From positions 124,001 through 188,000 of the forward strand of contig NZ_JAKRNJ010000001.1 in the NCBI RefSeq assembly GCF_022346925.1: a DNA stretch of 64,000 nucleotides, in the 5' to 3' direction. The notes beneath the pieces are model-generated. The model had not been told where the DNA came from. It worked only from the letters and a program-made list of their open reading frames with translations, and searched no databases. Below, piece by piece: positions 52,431 through 61,784 of this stretch (position 1 is the stretch's first letter; each line of letters opens with the position of its first letter). This DNA comes from Microvirga sp. ACRRW (GTDB lineage: Bacteria; Pseudomonadota; Alphaproteobacteria; Rhizobiales; Beijerinckiaceae). The position numbers and the translations under genes were made by a program.

Positions 52431-52455
52431 GGGCGGCCTGATCTTCAGGCCGCCC
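52431..52455 (+). terminator. intercistronic hairpin between oppA-like and oppB-like genes
   Basis: GGGCGGCCTGA-TCT-TCAGGCCGCCC: a perfect 11-bp stem followed by TATTCTTTTA. It likely stops many transcripts after the binding-protein gene and protects its mRNA, with partial readthrough into the permease genes. Confidence 0.8.
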
Positions 52456-52498
52456 TATTCTTTTATCCGTTATCGCGTTTCAACGAGAGGAGCTTGCC

Positions 52499-53419
52499 GT
52501 GCTCTCCTTCGTCTTTCGCCGTTTCCTATCGGCGATCCCGACGCTGTTCATCATCGTCACGATCTCGTTCTTCCTGATCCGCCTCGCGCCCGGCGGCCCG
52601 TTCGATCTCGAACGTCCGCTCGAAGCGAAGGTGATGGAGAACCTCAACAAGATTTATCAGCTCGATAAGCCACTCATCGAGCAATACTGGCTGTATCTCG
52701 GCGCTGTGCTGCGCGGCGATTTCGGCCCCTCCTTCATCCTGCGCGACTTCACCGTCGCGGAGCTTTTCGCTCGCGGATTGCCGGTCTCCATGACGCTGGG
52801 CGCGCTGGCGCTCTCCTTCGCCATTTTCGTCGGCGGCACGCTTGGCACGATCGCGGCGCTTCGCCAGAACAGCTCCATCGATTATCTCGTGACCGGTCTG
52901 GGCGCCCTGGGTCTAACCATTCCCAACTTCGTCGTCGCCCCGATCTTCCAGCTTGTGTTCGGCCTTGCCTTGGCCATGCTGCCTGTCGGCGGCTGGGCGG
53001 ACGGCAATCCGCGCAACCTCATTCTCCCCGTCATGGTGCTGGCCCTGCCGCAGATCGCGGTCGTCGCGCGCATGACCCGCGCCGCCATGATCGAGAACCT
53101 GCGCTCGAACCATATCCGCACCTTGCGTTCGCTGGGGCTGCCGACGCGCACCGTCGTGGCCCATGCCCTGCGCGGAGCGGCCCTGCCTGTGGTGTCCTAT
53201 CTCGGCCCTGCGGCGGCGGCTCTGCTGACCGGCTCCGTGGTCGTCGAAACGATCTTCGGCCTGCCCGGCATCGGACGCTACTTCGTGGAAGGCGCCCTCA
53301 ACCGTGACTACACGCTCGTCATGGGCACCGTCGTGGTGGTTGCCGTCTTCGTTCTGCTCTTCAACCTCGTGGTCGATATCCTCTACGCTATCATCGATCC
53401 ACGCATCCGTTACGATTGA
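52499..53419 (+). CDS. oligopeptide ABC permease (OppB-like)
   Basis: 306 residues starting at GTG, with GAGAGGAG upstream. Six helices; FVFRRFLSAIPTLFIIVTIS at the start, the periplasmic QLDKPLIEQYWLYLGAVLRGDFGPSF loop in outline, and the EAA loop region IRTLRSLGLPTRTVVAHALR. TGSVVVETIFGLPGIGRYF is typical of OppB/DppB. Its stop is eight bases before the next permease ATG. Confidence 0.93.
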   Translation: MLSFVFRRFLSAIPTLFIIVTISFFLIRLAPGGPFDLERPLEAKVMENLNKIYQLDKPLIEQYWLYLGAVLRGDFGPSFILRDFTVAELFARGLPVSMTLGALALSFAIFVGGTLGTIAALRQNSSIDYLVTGLGALGLTIPNFVVAPIFQLVFGLALAMLPVGGWADGNPRNLILPVMVLALPQIAVVARMTRAAMIENLRSNHIRTLRSLGLPTRTVVAHALRGAALPVVSYLGPAAAALLTGSVVVETIFGLPGIGRYFVEGALNRDYTLVMGTVVVVAVFVLLFNLVVDILYAIIDPRIRYD

Positions 53420-53427
53420 GGTGGATC

Positions 53428-54573
53428 ATGGCTGAAGGCGCTGTTCTCCCCATTGAAGCCACGACTGGTCCGGTTGTCACCGGCCGCTCCCTCTGGGCGG
53501 AAGCCCGTGGCCGTCTCGTCCGAAACCGGGCAGCTCTCACCAGCATCATCGTGCTGAGCCTGATTGCGCTGGCCTGCATCTTCGGACCGTTCTTCACCGG
53601 CCATCCGTTCGACAAGGTCTATCCGGATTACGTGAAGGTGCCGGCGAGCATGGAGGCTTACCCCAAAGCCGACCAGATCGAGCCGAACATCGAGCGTATT
53701 GGCTCGCGCGTGCGAGCCAAGGCCGAGAACATCAATATCGACAAGGGCGTCGTGCATCTCACGCTCGTGAGCACGAGCACGCGCCCCATCGATGAACGTT
53801 TGCTCGCCTATTTCGAGCGCTCCGACCTCTTCGGCACCGCCAAAGTGGTTGAGCGTCAGGATGAAGGGCGCAAGCTCGTCGTCGACGTACCGGTGAAGCA
53901 GCAATATTTCTTCTTCGGCACCGATACGAACGGGCGCGATCTTCTCACCCGCACCATGAAGGCAGGGCAGATCTCTCTCGCCATCGGCCTTCTCGCCACC
54001 TTCGTGGCGATCGTCATCGGCGTGATCTATGGCGCAACGTCGGGCTATCTCGGCGGACGCGTCGATCTCGTGATGATGCGTATCGTCGATATCCTCTACT
54101 CGCTGCCGTTCATCTTCTTCGTGATCATGTTGGTGGTGTTCTTCGGCCGCAACTTCATCCTGATGTTCTTGGCGGTCGGTGCCGTGGAATGGCTAGACAT
54201 GGCCCGGATCGTGCGCGGCCAGACGCTCTCCATCAAGCGCCAGGAATATGTGCAGGCCGCCGAAGCTCTTGGCGTCGAGACGAAAGGGATCATCCGTCGC
54301 CATGTGATCCCGAACACGCTTGGTCCTGTCGTGGTCTACATGACGCTGCTCGTGCCGAAGGTGATCCTGCTGGAGAGCTTCCTCTCCTTCCTCGGCCTCG
54401 GCGTTCAGGAGCCCAACACCAGCCTCGGCGTTCTGATTTCGGAAGGCGCCAAAAACATTCAGGGCGCAACCTGGATGCTGATCTATCCGTCCATCACGCT
54501 TGTCGCGATCCTGTTCTGCCTCAACTTCATCGGCGACGGCTTGCGCGATGCTCTCGACCCGAAAGATCGCTGA
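53428..54573 (+). CDS. oligopeptide ABC permease (OppC-like)
   Basis: 381 residues from the ATG at 53428, preceded by GAGGTGG. A TTG four codons earlier overlaps oppB. After the first helix (AALTSIIVLSLIALACIFGPFF) there is an extra periplasmic insert of about 100 residues (roughly 60-150), as in the longer OppC/YejE proteins. Then FFFGTDTNGRDLLTRTMKAGQ, the EAA motif region EYVQAAEALGVETKGIIRRHV and FLSFLGLGVQEPNTSLGVL. It pairs with the OppB-like gene product. Confidence 0.93.
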   Translation: MAEGAVLPIEATTGPVVTGRSLWAEARGRLVRNRAALTSIIVLSLIALACIFGPFFTGHPFDKVYPDYVKVPASMEAYPKADQIEPNIERIGSRVRAKAENINIDKGVVHLTLVSTSTRPIDERLLAYFERSDLFGTAKVVERQDEGRKLVVDVPVKQQYFFFGTDTNGRDLLTRTMKAGQISLAIGLLATFVAIVIGVIYGATSGYLGGRVDLVMMRIVDILYSLPFIFFVIMLVVFFGRNFILMFLAVGAVEWLDMARIVRGQTLSIKRQEYVQAAEALGVETKGIIRRHVIPNTLGPVVVYMTLLVPKVILLESFLSFLGLGVQEPNTSLGVLISEGAKNIQGATWMLIYPSITLVAILFCLNFIGDGLRDALDPKDR

Positions 54574-54574
54574 C

Positions 54575-56209
54575 ATGACAGAATCCGTTCTTTCCGTCCG
54601 CAACCTTCACGTCCGTTTCCGAACCGGCGACGGCATTCTCCATGCGGTGAAGGGCATCGATCTCGACATCCCGCCCGGCGAGACAGTCGCCATCGTGGGC
54701 GAGTCCGGCTCCGGCAAGAGCCAGACCATGATGTCGGTGATGGGCCTGCTTGCTTCGAACGGCTGGGCCGAAGGCTCGGTGAAGTATCGCGGCCAGGAGC
54801 TGGTTGGCCTCTCGCCCGAAAGGCTCAACGCCTATCGCGGCTCGAAGCTCACCATGATCTTCCAGGAGCCGATGACCTCGCTCGATCCACTTTATCGGAT
54901 CGGCGACCAGCTCGCGCTTCCGCTGATGACCCATGGGGGTTTAAGCAAGGCTGCCGCGCGCAAGCGCGCCATCGAGCTTTTGGAACTGGTGCGCATTCCC
55001 GATCCGGCGCGCCGGATCGACGCCTATCCGCACGAGATGTCCGGCGGACAGCGCCAACGCGTGATGATCGCCATGGCGCTTGCCAACAATCCGGACGTGC
55101 TGATCGCCGACGAGCCGACAACGGCCCTCGACGTGACGGTGCAGGCGCAGATCCTGGAGCTGCTGCGCGACCTGCAGAAGCGCCTCGGCATGTCCATCGT
55201 GTTCATCACCCACGATCTCGGCATCGTGCGCCGCTTCGCGGACCACACTTACGTGATGAAGCGCGGCGAGGTGGTGGAAAGTGGACGGACTGCCGACCTC
55301 TTCGCCGCTCCCAAGCATCCCTACACGCAGATGCTGATCGATGCCGAGCCGCGCGGCCGCAAGGAACCGGCGGCGGCGAACGCGCCTGTCATTCTGGACG
55401 CCAAGAACATTCAGGTAACCTTCGCGCTCGAGAAGAACTTCTTCGGCAAGGCCACGCATGTTCTGCGCGCCGTCGATGACGTGAGCCTCACGGTGCGTGC
55501 CGGCGAAACGGTCGGCGTCGTCGGCGAGTCCGGCTCAGGAAAATCCACCCTTGGGCGCGCTATCCTGAAGCTGCAATCGGCCACCGGCATCGTGCGTTTC
55601 GAGGACCGTAATCTCGCGCCTCTCGACCGCGCGGGAATGCGTCCGCTGCGCCGTCACCTGCAGCTTGTGTTCCAGGACCCTTTCGGCTCCCTCTCCCCCC
55701 GCATGACGGCAGGCGAGATCGTGACCGAGGGACTGCTCGTCCATGAGCCGAGCATCTCCCGCAAGGAGCGCGACCGCCGCGCTGCCCAGGCCTTCGAGGA
55801 AGTGCAGCTCGATCCGGCCTGGCGCAATCGCTTCCCGCATGAGTTCTCCGGCGGCCAGCGTCAGCGCATCGCCATTGCCCGCGCCATGATTCTGCATCCG
55901 AAGCTGGTGGTGCTCGACGAGCCGACCTCGGCTCTCGACCGCTCCGTGCAGAAGGAAATCGTGGAGCTTCTGCGCAACCTGCAGAAGGCGCACGGCCTGG
56001 CCTATGTGTTCATCAGCCACGACCTCGCTGTCGTCCGCGCATTGTCGGACGAGATCATGGTCATGAAGACCGGCAAGGTGGTGGAGCGTGGCACGGCGGA
56101 GGAAATCTTCGAGCGTCCCCGCGAGGCCTATACCCGCGACCTGATCGCCGCCGCTTTCCTGACCGAGAGCGAGAGATCCGAGGCGAAAAGCCAGCCCCTG
56201 GCTTCTTAA
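54575..56209 (+). CDS. double-domain oligopeptide ABC ATPase (OppD-OppF fusion, YejF-like)
   Basis: 544 residues from the ATG at 54575, two bases after the oppC stop. There are two complete ATPase domains. The first has [18 protein letters not shown], the signature [20 protein letters not shown] and [15 protein letters not shown]. The second has [36 protein letters not shown] and [15 protein letters not shown]. It powers the OppBC permease. In many bacteria the two halves are separate oppD and oppF genes; the single-chain form is like E. coli YejF. Confidence 0.95.
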   Translation: MTESVLSVRNLHVRFRTGDGILHAVKGIDLDIPPGETVAIVGESGSGKSQTMMSVMGLLASNGWAEGSVKYRGQELVGLSPERLNAYRGSKLTMIFQEPMTSLDPLYRIGDQLALPLMTHGGLSKAAARKRAIELLELVRIPDPARRIDAYPHEMSGGQRQRVMIAMALANNPDVLIADEPTTALDVTVQAQILELLRDLQKRLGMSIVFITHDLGIVRRFADHTYVMKRGEVVESGRTADLFAAPKHPYTQMLIDAEPRGRKEPAAANAPVILDAKNIQVTFALEKNFFGKATHVLRAVDDVSLTVRAGETVGVVGESGSGKSTLGRAILKLQSATGIVRFEDRNLAPLDRAGMRPLRRHLQLVFQDPFGSLSPRMTAGEIVTEGLLVHEPSISRKERDRRAAQAFEEVQLDPAWRNRFPHEFSGGQRQRIAIARAMILHPKLVVLDEPTSALDRSVQKEIVELLRNLQKAHGLAYVFISHDLAVVRALSDEIMVMKTGKVVERGTAEEIFERPREAYTRDLIAAAFLTESERSEAKSQPLAS

Positions 56210-56249
56210 GCGGGAACCGAAAACCATGGCGCGGATTTGACTCCGCGCC

Positions 56250-57824
56250 ATGGCAAAGCTCGCATCCTATCGCGCCAAGCGCGACTTCACGAAAACCTCT
56301 GAGCCGCAGGGCAAAGCAACGCGGCGCAAAGGCTCATCGTTCGTCATCCAGAAGCACGACGCCTCCCGCCTGCATTACGACTTCCGCCTGGAACTCGACG
56401 GCACTCTGAAAAGCTGGGCCGTTGCCAAGGGCCCGAGTCTCGTGAAGGGCGAGAAACGCCTTGCGGTCCATGTGGAGGACCATCCGCTCGCTTACGCGGA
56501 TTTCGAGGGCACAATCCCTGAGGGACAATATGGCGGCGGCACGGTGCTGGTCTGGGACCGGGGCACATGGGAGCCCGAAGGTGATCCTCGCGAAGCCTAT
56601 GCCAAGGGGCGCCTCACCTTCCGCCTCGACGGCGAGAAGCTCCATGGCACATGGCACCTGATCCGCATGGGAAAGCGCCCGCGCGAGAAGCAGGAATCCT
56701 GGCTTTTGATCAAAGCGGAGGACGCCTATGCCCGGACGGAGAACGATCCCGATATTCTTGAAGAAGCGCCTCTCTCGGTAAAATCCGGCTGCGCCATCGA
56801 AGAGATTGGACCCGCAAAAGCTGCGCCGAAGAAGAAAGCGGCTGCGAAGAAATCGCCTACCTCATCCAAGGAAACTGCCGCCGGTCCGAAGCGCTCCACA
56901 TCAGCAAAAGCGGAGAAGACAGGCAGCGTCGACGTTGCAGGCATCTCCCTCACCCATCCTGAGCGCGTGCTGTGGGAAGACCAAGGCCTCACCAAGCAGG
57001 AACTGGCGGAGTTTTATGCCGGGATTTCCGATTGGCTCCTGCCGCATCTCGTCAATCGCCCTCTCACCCTCGTTCGCTGTCCCTCTGGCGCGGAGAAAAA
57101 ATGCTTCGTGCAGCGCCATTCCTGGGCCGGAATGAATCCTGCCATCCACAGCACCATGGTGCCCGACACATCGGGCAAGCTGGAGGTGCTGAGCGTCGGC
57201 GACATTCAGGGCGTCGTCGCTCTCGTGCAGTCAGGCGTCCTGGAAATGCATGTCTGGGGCGCGACACTAACCGATCTGGAAAAGCCCGACAGGCTGATCT
57301 TCGACTTTGATCCCGGTGAGGGCGTGGAATGGTCACAGGTGATCGAAGGAGCACTTGCCGTTCGTGAGCGCCTGAAGACACAGGGGCTTGAGAGTTTCGT
57401 CAAGACGACAGGCGGTAAAGGCCTGCATGTGGTCGTGCCGCTCAAGCCGAAGGCGTCATGGAAGGAGGCACTGACCTTCACGCGCGGCATTGCGGAGGCG
57501 ATGGCGAAGGATGAGCCTGATCGCTACACCACTACATCCGTCAAGGATGAGCGGCAGGGCAAGATCTTCATCGACTATCTTCGCAACAATCGCGAGGCCT
57601 CTGCCGTCGCGCCCTACTCGACCCGCTCACGCCCCGGCGCGCCTGTGGCTACGCCGGTTGCATGGGAAGAGCTTACGCCTGACCTGAGGCCCAACGGATT
57701 TACCGTCAAGAACATCGCAAAACGCCTTGCCTCCCTGAAACAGGATCCTTGGGCCGGGATGACAAAAGTCGATCAGATTCTGCCTGAAGCAAAGCGTACG
57801 AAGAGAGCATCTCGGAAAGCGTGA
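56250..57824 (+). CDS. LigD-like protein with PE and POL domains but no ligase domain
   Basis: 524 residues. Residues 1-175 are the 3'-phosphoesterase (PE) domain: FVIQKHDASRLHYDFRLELD, WAVAKGPSLVKGEKRLAVHVEDHP and EGTIPEGQYGGGTVLVWDRG, with the expected histidines and aspartates. Residues 185-232 are a Lys/Ala/Ser linker. Residues 233-510 are the primase-polymerase (POL) domain: THPERVLWEDQGLTKQELAEFY, IFDFDPGEGVEWSQV with the metal aspartates, and KIFIDYLRNNREASAVAPYS. A full LigD (about 800-900 residues) also has an ATP-dependent ligase domain; there is none here and no Ku in the window. It likely processes DNA ends for NHEJ with a separate ligase. Confidence 0.9.
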   Translation: MAKLASYRAKRDFTKTSEPQGKATRRKGSSFVIQKHDASRLHYDFRLELDGTLKSWAVAKGPSLVKGEKRLAVHVEDHPLAYADFEGTIPEGQYGGGTVLVWDRGTWEPEGDPREAYAKGRLTFRLDGEKLHGTWHLIRMGKRPREKQESWLLIKAEDAYARTENDPDILEEAPLSVKSGCAIEEIGPAKAAPKKKAAAKKSPTSSKETAAGPKRSTSAKAEKTGSVDVAGISLTHPERVLWEDQGLTKQELAEFYAGISDWLLPHLVNRPLTLVRCPSGAEKKCFVQRHSWAGMNPAIHSTMVPDTSGKLEVLSVGDIQGVVALVQSGVLEMHVWGATLTDLEKPDRLIFDFDPGEGVEWSQVIEGALAVRERLKTQGLESFVKTTGGKGLHVVVPLKPKASWKEALTFTRGIAEAMAKDEPDRYTTTSVKDERQGKIFIDYLRNNREASAVAPYSTRSRPGAPVATPVAWEELTPDLRPNGFTVKNIAKRLASLKQDPWAGMTKVDQILPEAKRTKRASRKA

Positions 57825-57828
57825 AGGA

Positions 57829-58464
57829 TCAGAAGACCGGTGCCTTCAAGCCTTCCGCCTCAAGAGCTGATTGAACGGCAGGACGCGCGATCACGCGCTC
57901 GGCCAATGCGTTCAAATTAGGAATCGTGCGCGGCGGACGGGGCATGCCCCTGCCCCAACGGATCAGCATGAACAGGAAGAGATCCGCAGCGGAGAAGTGA
58001 TCTCCGAGAAGCCATGTCTTGTCGCCGAGCTGTTCTGAGATGACGTCGAACATCCGGTAAAGGCGCTGCTCGGCCCCCTGCTTCACAGCCGGTGCAGCCG
58101 CCTCATCGATCACATGCTCGTGGGGGTAGAACCATGCGCGGTATTCTGCTTGCGGCGTATTGGTGAGATGTACCATCCACTTGTTGAATTCAGCTCGCTC
58201 CTTCGTGCCGAGAGCGGGCGCAAGCCCTGCTTCCGGGAATTTGTCTGCGAGGTACAAAGCGATGGCAACTGTTTCGAACAGCACGAACTCGTCATCGACC
58301 AGAACGGGAATGCGGCCATTCGGATTGAGCTTGAGATACTCGGCGCTCTTCTGCGCGTTCTGATTGCGGTCGACCAGCCGCATCTCGAACGGCACCCCGA
58401 TCTCTCGCAGCATCATATGCGGCAGCAGGCTGGCATTGCCGGGATAATAATAGAGAGCCAACAT
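57829..58464 (-). CDS. glutathione S-transferase
   Basis: 211 residues from the ATG at 58464 (MLALYYYPGNASLLPHMMLR). The thioredoxin-like N-terminal domain (about 1-78) has NPNGRIPVLVDDEFVLFETVAIALYL in outline, with the glutathione-contact ETxAI motif, and the helical C-terminal domain has LLGDHFSAADLFLFMLIRW with the N-capping box (S/T-x-x-D). It conjugates glutathione to electrophiles or acts in redox; the substrate is unknown. It ends four bases from the ligD-like stop in convergent orientation. Confidence 0.9.
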   Translation of the reverse strand: MLALYYYPGNASLLPHMMLREIGVPFEMRLVDRNQNAQKSAEYLKLNPNGRIPVLVDDEFVLFETVAIALYLADKFPEAGLAPALGTKERAEFNKWMVHLTNTPQAEYRAWFYPHEHVIDEAAAPAVKQGAEQRLYRMFDVISEQLGDKTWLLGDHFSAADLFLFMLIRWGRGMPRPPRTIPNLNALAERVIARPAVQSALEAEGLKAPVF

Positions 58465-58604
58465 CAGACGGGCCTTTCGTAAACGTGCTCGCCCCATTCG
58501 TAAGAGGCGGCGACCCGCCCGTAAAGGCGCACGGCACAATCATCCAGACCTTCCTTTCGCGGATACATGCCCTATCGTCCTGATATGCTTGGGGAGTGCG
58601 GACA

Positions 58605-59429
58605 ATGGCAGAGCAAGAGCACAGCATCATCAAAACGCTTCGGGTAAAGCCTGGAGAACGCATCAAACTGAAAGACCGGGATCCGCGCGACTCCAGCCTT
58701 TTCGGGGACGAACAGGAGACGAAGGCCGCCACGGCCTCCCTCGCCAAGGATATCGATGCGCTGCAGGACCGGCTCTATGCGGAAGGCTCGCGCGCATTGC
58801 TGATCATTCTGCAAGGCACTGACACCTCGGGCAAGGATGGCACCATTCGCAGCGTCTTCAACTCCACCGGTCCGCTCGGCGTCTCGGTACACGCCTTCGG
58901 GCCGCCCTCGAAAATCGAGCTGGAACATGATTATCTCTGGCGCGTCCATGCCGCTTGCCCTCGGCGCGGTACCATTGGCATCTTCAACCGCTCGCATTAC
59001 GAGGATGTGCTGATCGCGAAGGTGCGCGGTCTCGCCCCGAAGGAAGCCATCGAGCAACGCTACGAGCAGATCAATGCCTTCGAGAAAACATTGGTCGAGA
59101 ACGGAACGACCGTTCTGAAATTCATGCTGCATATCTCGAAGGACGAACAGAAGGAGCGCCTTCAGGCGCGGCTCGACGATCCGACGAAGCACTGGAAATT
59201 CAACCCGAGCGACCTGGAGGACAGGGCGCACTGGGACGAGTACCAGGAGGCTTATGAGATCATGCTGCAGCGCTGCTCCACGCCCCATGCTCCCTGGCAC
59301 ATTGTTCCCGCCGACCGGAAATGGGTGCGAAACGCGGCCATTGCCTCCATTGTCAAGGCGACGCTGGAGGATATGAGCCCGCAATACCCGAACGTCTCCT
59401 GGAACCCCAGCGACTTCTCGATTTCCTGA
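58605..59429 (+). CDS. polyphosphate kinase 2 family protein
   Basis: 274 residues from the ATG at 58605, with GGGGAG eight bases upstream. The Walker A-type loop is GTDTSGKDG (residues 71-79), and the lid and acidic regions read GIFNRSHYEDVLIAKVR and NPSDLEDRAHWDEYQEAYE. Length and the FNRSHYEDV motif place it in the PPK2 family that uses polyphosphate to phosphorylate nucleotides; the class (ADP to ATP or AMP to ADP) is not settled by eye. It is the first of a co-directional run of stress-type genes. Confidence 0.9.
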   Translation: MAEQEHSIIKTLRVKPGERIKLKDRDPRDSSLFGDEQETKAATASLAKDIDALQDRLYAEGSRALLIILQGTDTSGKDGTIRSVFNSTGPLGVSVHAFGPPSKIELEHDYLWRVHAACPRRGTIGIFNRSHYEDVLIAKVRGLAPKEAIEQRYEQINAFEKTLVENGTTVLKFMLHISKDEQKERLQARLDDPTKHWKFNPSDLEDRAHWDEYQEAYEIMLQRCSTPHAPWHIVPADRKWVRNAAIASIVKATLEDMSPQYPNVSWNPSDFSIS

Positions 59430-59491
59430 CCTGCATTCCACCTTCGTCGAAAGCCCTTGCCGAGACGGGCTTGGCGCGCGACAATAATCTC

Positions 59492-60328
59492 ATGAAAAGC
59501 ATTCTCGTCCCGATCGAAGACCATGGCCTGGTCGAGAGCCAGCTCGAAGTGGCGCTGCTCTTGGGCCGAACCTTTGACAGCTATATCGAGGGCTTGGCGA
59601 TCACCCCCGATTACCCCGTGGTGTTGCCGGTGGACATTGCCATCGGCGTCCCTTCGCCCCTTACCCCCGAAAACCGCACCGAAATGGCTCGTGCCTGCCG
59701 TGAGCGGTTCGAAGGCTTCATGAATACGAAGCAGATTTCGCGCTCTTCCTCCGGCCTGTCGGGACTGAGCTTCGGCTGGCGGCAGGATGGCCTGACGGAG
59801 GATGCGTTCCTAGGCGCTTATGGCCGCGTCTTCGACGCCATCGTGGTCGGCAGGCCTGACGGCTCCGATGGCCAGACTCGCCTGTCCACCGTGGAGGCGG
59901 CGCTCTTTGAAACCGGGCACCCGGTGCTGATTGCTCCGCCGAGCGTGCCCCGCACCTTCGGCGAGGTTGTCGTGATCGCCTGGAACCGCAGCACCGAGAC
60001 GGCGCGCGCCGTTTTGGGCTCCATGCCGCTTTTGAAGAAGGCCCGCCGCGTCGTGGTTCTCGAACTGGAGGATTGGGGCGTTCCAGGGCCCTCCGGCTCG
60101 GAGCTTGCCCGTTCCTTGCGGATGCATGACATTGCGGCTGAGGCCATCACGGCTCCCGACCCGGCGGACAAGCCGGGCGAGACGATCCTGACGGAGGCCG
60201 CCGCTCTCGGCTGCGATCTGTTGGTCAAGGGCGCCTATACCCAGAGCCGATTGAGGCAAATGTTCTTCGGCGGCGCGACGAGCCACATCCTGAACAGCAC
60301 GACTATTCCCGTTCTGATGGCCCACTAG
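59492..60328 (+). CDS. universal stress protein, two-domain type
   Basis: 278 residues from the ATG at 59492 (MKSILVPIEDHGLVESQ). Two Usp-like halves: the first starts at residue 1, the second near 145 (GEVVVIAWNRSTETARAVLG) and ends with the Usp-like LLVKGAYTQSRLRQMFFGGATSHILN. The ATP-binding G-x2-G pattern of UspA is partly altered. Double-domain Usp proteins are made in stasis and oxygen limitation in several Proteobacteria. It is 62 bases after the PPK2 gene, in the same direction. Confidence 0.85.
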   Translation: MKSILVPIEDHGLVESQLEVALLLGRTFDSYIEGLAITPDYPVVLPVDIAIGVPSPLTPENRTEMARACRERFEGFMNTKQISRSSSGLSGLSFGWRQDGLTEDAFLGAYGRVFDAIVVGRPDGSDGQTRLSTVEAALFETGHPVLIAPPSVPRTFGEVVVIAWNRSTETARAVLGSMPLLKKARRVVVLELEDWGVPGPSGSELARSLRMHDIAAEAITAPDPADKPGETILTEAAALGCDLLVKGAYTQSRLRQMFFGGATSHILNSTTIPVLMAH

Positions 60329-60343
60329 GCTTTGGAACTTGGC

Positions 60344-61258
60344 ATGCCTCGGGACGTCGCCGTTGTCTTGGATGAGCGCTTTCGCCGCCTGATCATTCCC
60401 TCTGCCCGGCTGGAAAAGCTCGCGGAAGGTTGCCGCTGGGCGGAAGGCCCCGCCTATTTCCCTGCCGGGCGCTATCTCGTCTGGAGCGACGTGCCGAACG
60501 ACCGCATGATGCGCTTCGACGAGACGTCGAACGCGGTCAGCGTGTTCCGCAATCCATCCGGCTATTCCAACGGCAATACGGTGGACCGCCAAGGCAGGCT
60601 CGTTACCTGCGAACACGGCAACCGGCGTGTGACCCGCACGGAGCATGACGGCTCCATCACCGTGATTGCGAGCCATCACGACGGCAAGCGCTTCAACAGC
60701 CCGAACGACGTAGTGGTGAAATCGGATGGCTCAATCTGGTTCACGGACCCGGCCTACGGCATCGACTCCGATTATGAGGGCCACAAGGCGGAGAGCGAGA
60801 TCGGCGCGTGTCATGTCTATCGCGTCGATCCGCAGGGCGGATCCGTCAGCATCGTCGCCGATGATTTCGTGCGCCCGAACGGCCTCGCTTTTTCTCCGGA
60901 CGAGAAGCGCCTCTACATCGCGGATACCGGCGCAACCCATGTTCCCAATGGGCCTGGCCACATCCGTGTTTTCGACGTAGGCGAGAATGGCCGCTTAGCG
61001 GGAGGCGATGTATTTGCGACCTGCACGGATGGTCTCTTCGACGGCTTCCGCCTGGACGATGCGGGACGCATCTGGACCAGCGCGGGCGACGGGGTGCATT
61101 GCCACGAGAGCGACGGTACGCTCATCGGCAAGATCCTGGTGCCGGAGGCGGTAGCGAACGTGGTCTTCGGAGGGGCGAAGCGTAACCGGCTCTACATCTG
61201 CGCCACGACGTCGCTTTACTCCATCATGCTGCCCGTGAACGGGGCAAAGACCTTCTAA
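60344..61258 (+). CDS. SMP-30/gluconolactonase-like protein
   Basis: 304 residues from the ATG at 60344; a TTG at 60332 is the alternative. A six-bladed propeller of the SMP-30/regucalcin family with the metal-site segments EGCRWAEGPAYFPAGRYLVW, HHDGKRFNSPNDVVVKSDGS, IADTGATHVPNGPGH and DGFRLDDAGRIWTSAGDGVH. The family hydrolyses sugar lactones such as gluconolactone. It is 15 bases after the Usp gene, so it is probably in the same transcript. Its stop overlaps the thioesterase stop by four bases on the other strand. Confidence 0.88.
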   Translation: MPRDVAVVLDERFRRLIIPSARLEKLAEGCRWAEGPAYFPAGRYLVWSDVPNDRMMRFDETSNAVSVFRNPSGYSNGNTVDRQGRLVTCEHGNRRVTRTEHDGSITVIASHHDGKRFNSPNDVVVKSDGSIWFTDPAYGIDSDYEGHKAESEIGACHVYRVDPQGGSVSIVADDFVRPNGLAFSPDEKRLYIADTGATHVPNGPGHIRVFDVGENGRLAGGDVFATCTDGLFDGFRLDDAGRIWTSAGDGVHCHESDGTLIGKILVPEAVANVVFGGAKRNRLYICATTSLYSIMLPVNGAKTF

Positions 61259-61710
61259 TCGCCCACGCCAGCACGGCCCTCGATCGTCATCAGGGTCGCC
61301 GTCAACACCGCAATCAGTTTCTCCTGTCCCTCCCGCCCGGCAAACACCTCGGTCTGTGCGAGCGTGAGGGTACGTCCGGCCTTGATCACCCTGCCCCGCG
61401 CCACGATGCTGTCGCCAATTGCAGGCGCCAGAAGGTTGATCTTGAATTCCGCCGTCAGCACGCCCGCCCCCGGCGGCATCAATGTCAGGGCCGCATAGCC
61501 TGCGGCTGAATCCGCGATGCTCGCGACCGCCCCCGCATGGACGAAGCCGTGCTGCTGCGACACGGCGGGCGATGGCGCCAGCGCGATGTCGACCGCGCCT
61601 GGAGACACGCGGGCAAGGGATGCCCCCAGCGTCTCCATGAGCCCCTGCTTCGCGAAGCTGCCCCGCACCCGTGCCTCGAAATCGGGGTCCCTCAGTGTGG
61701 GCTCGCTCAT
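61255..61710 (-). CDS. PaaI-type hotdog-fold thioesterase
   Basis: 151 residues from the ATG at 61710, with GGAGGTAGG upstream; the frame to 61821 is open but overlaps the divergent EamA gene. The hotdog-fold signature is QQHGFVHAGAVASIADSAAGYAA (outline) with the conserved HAG and D motifs, then LTAEFKINLLAPAIGDSIVA. The family cleaves acyl-CoA or phenylacetyl-CoA thioesters; the substrate is unknown. It is convergent with the SMP-30 gene. Confidence 0.85.
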   Translation of the reverse strand: MSEPTLRDPDFEARVRGSFAKQGLMETLGASLARVSPGAVDIALAPSPAVSQQHGFVHAGAVASIADSAAGYAALTLMPPGAGVLTAEFKINLLAPAIGDSIVARGRVIKAGRTLTLAQTEVFAGREGQEKLIAVLTATLMTIEGRAGVGD

Positions 61711-61784
61711 GTTCCTACCTCCATGGCCAAGCTTATTAAGGCAGCTTTCGACCCTCTTGTGAATTGGCCCCGCTTCCATCATGA

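Noticed and set aside
56800-56950. Possible deletion or frameshift that removed the LigD ligase domain
   Set aside because: The frame is continuous with normal codon use and a linker of usual composition; no stop or ligase remnant was seen in other frames.
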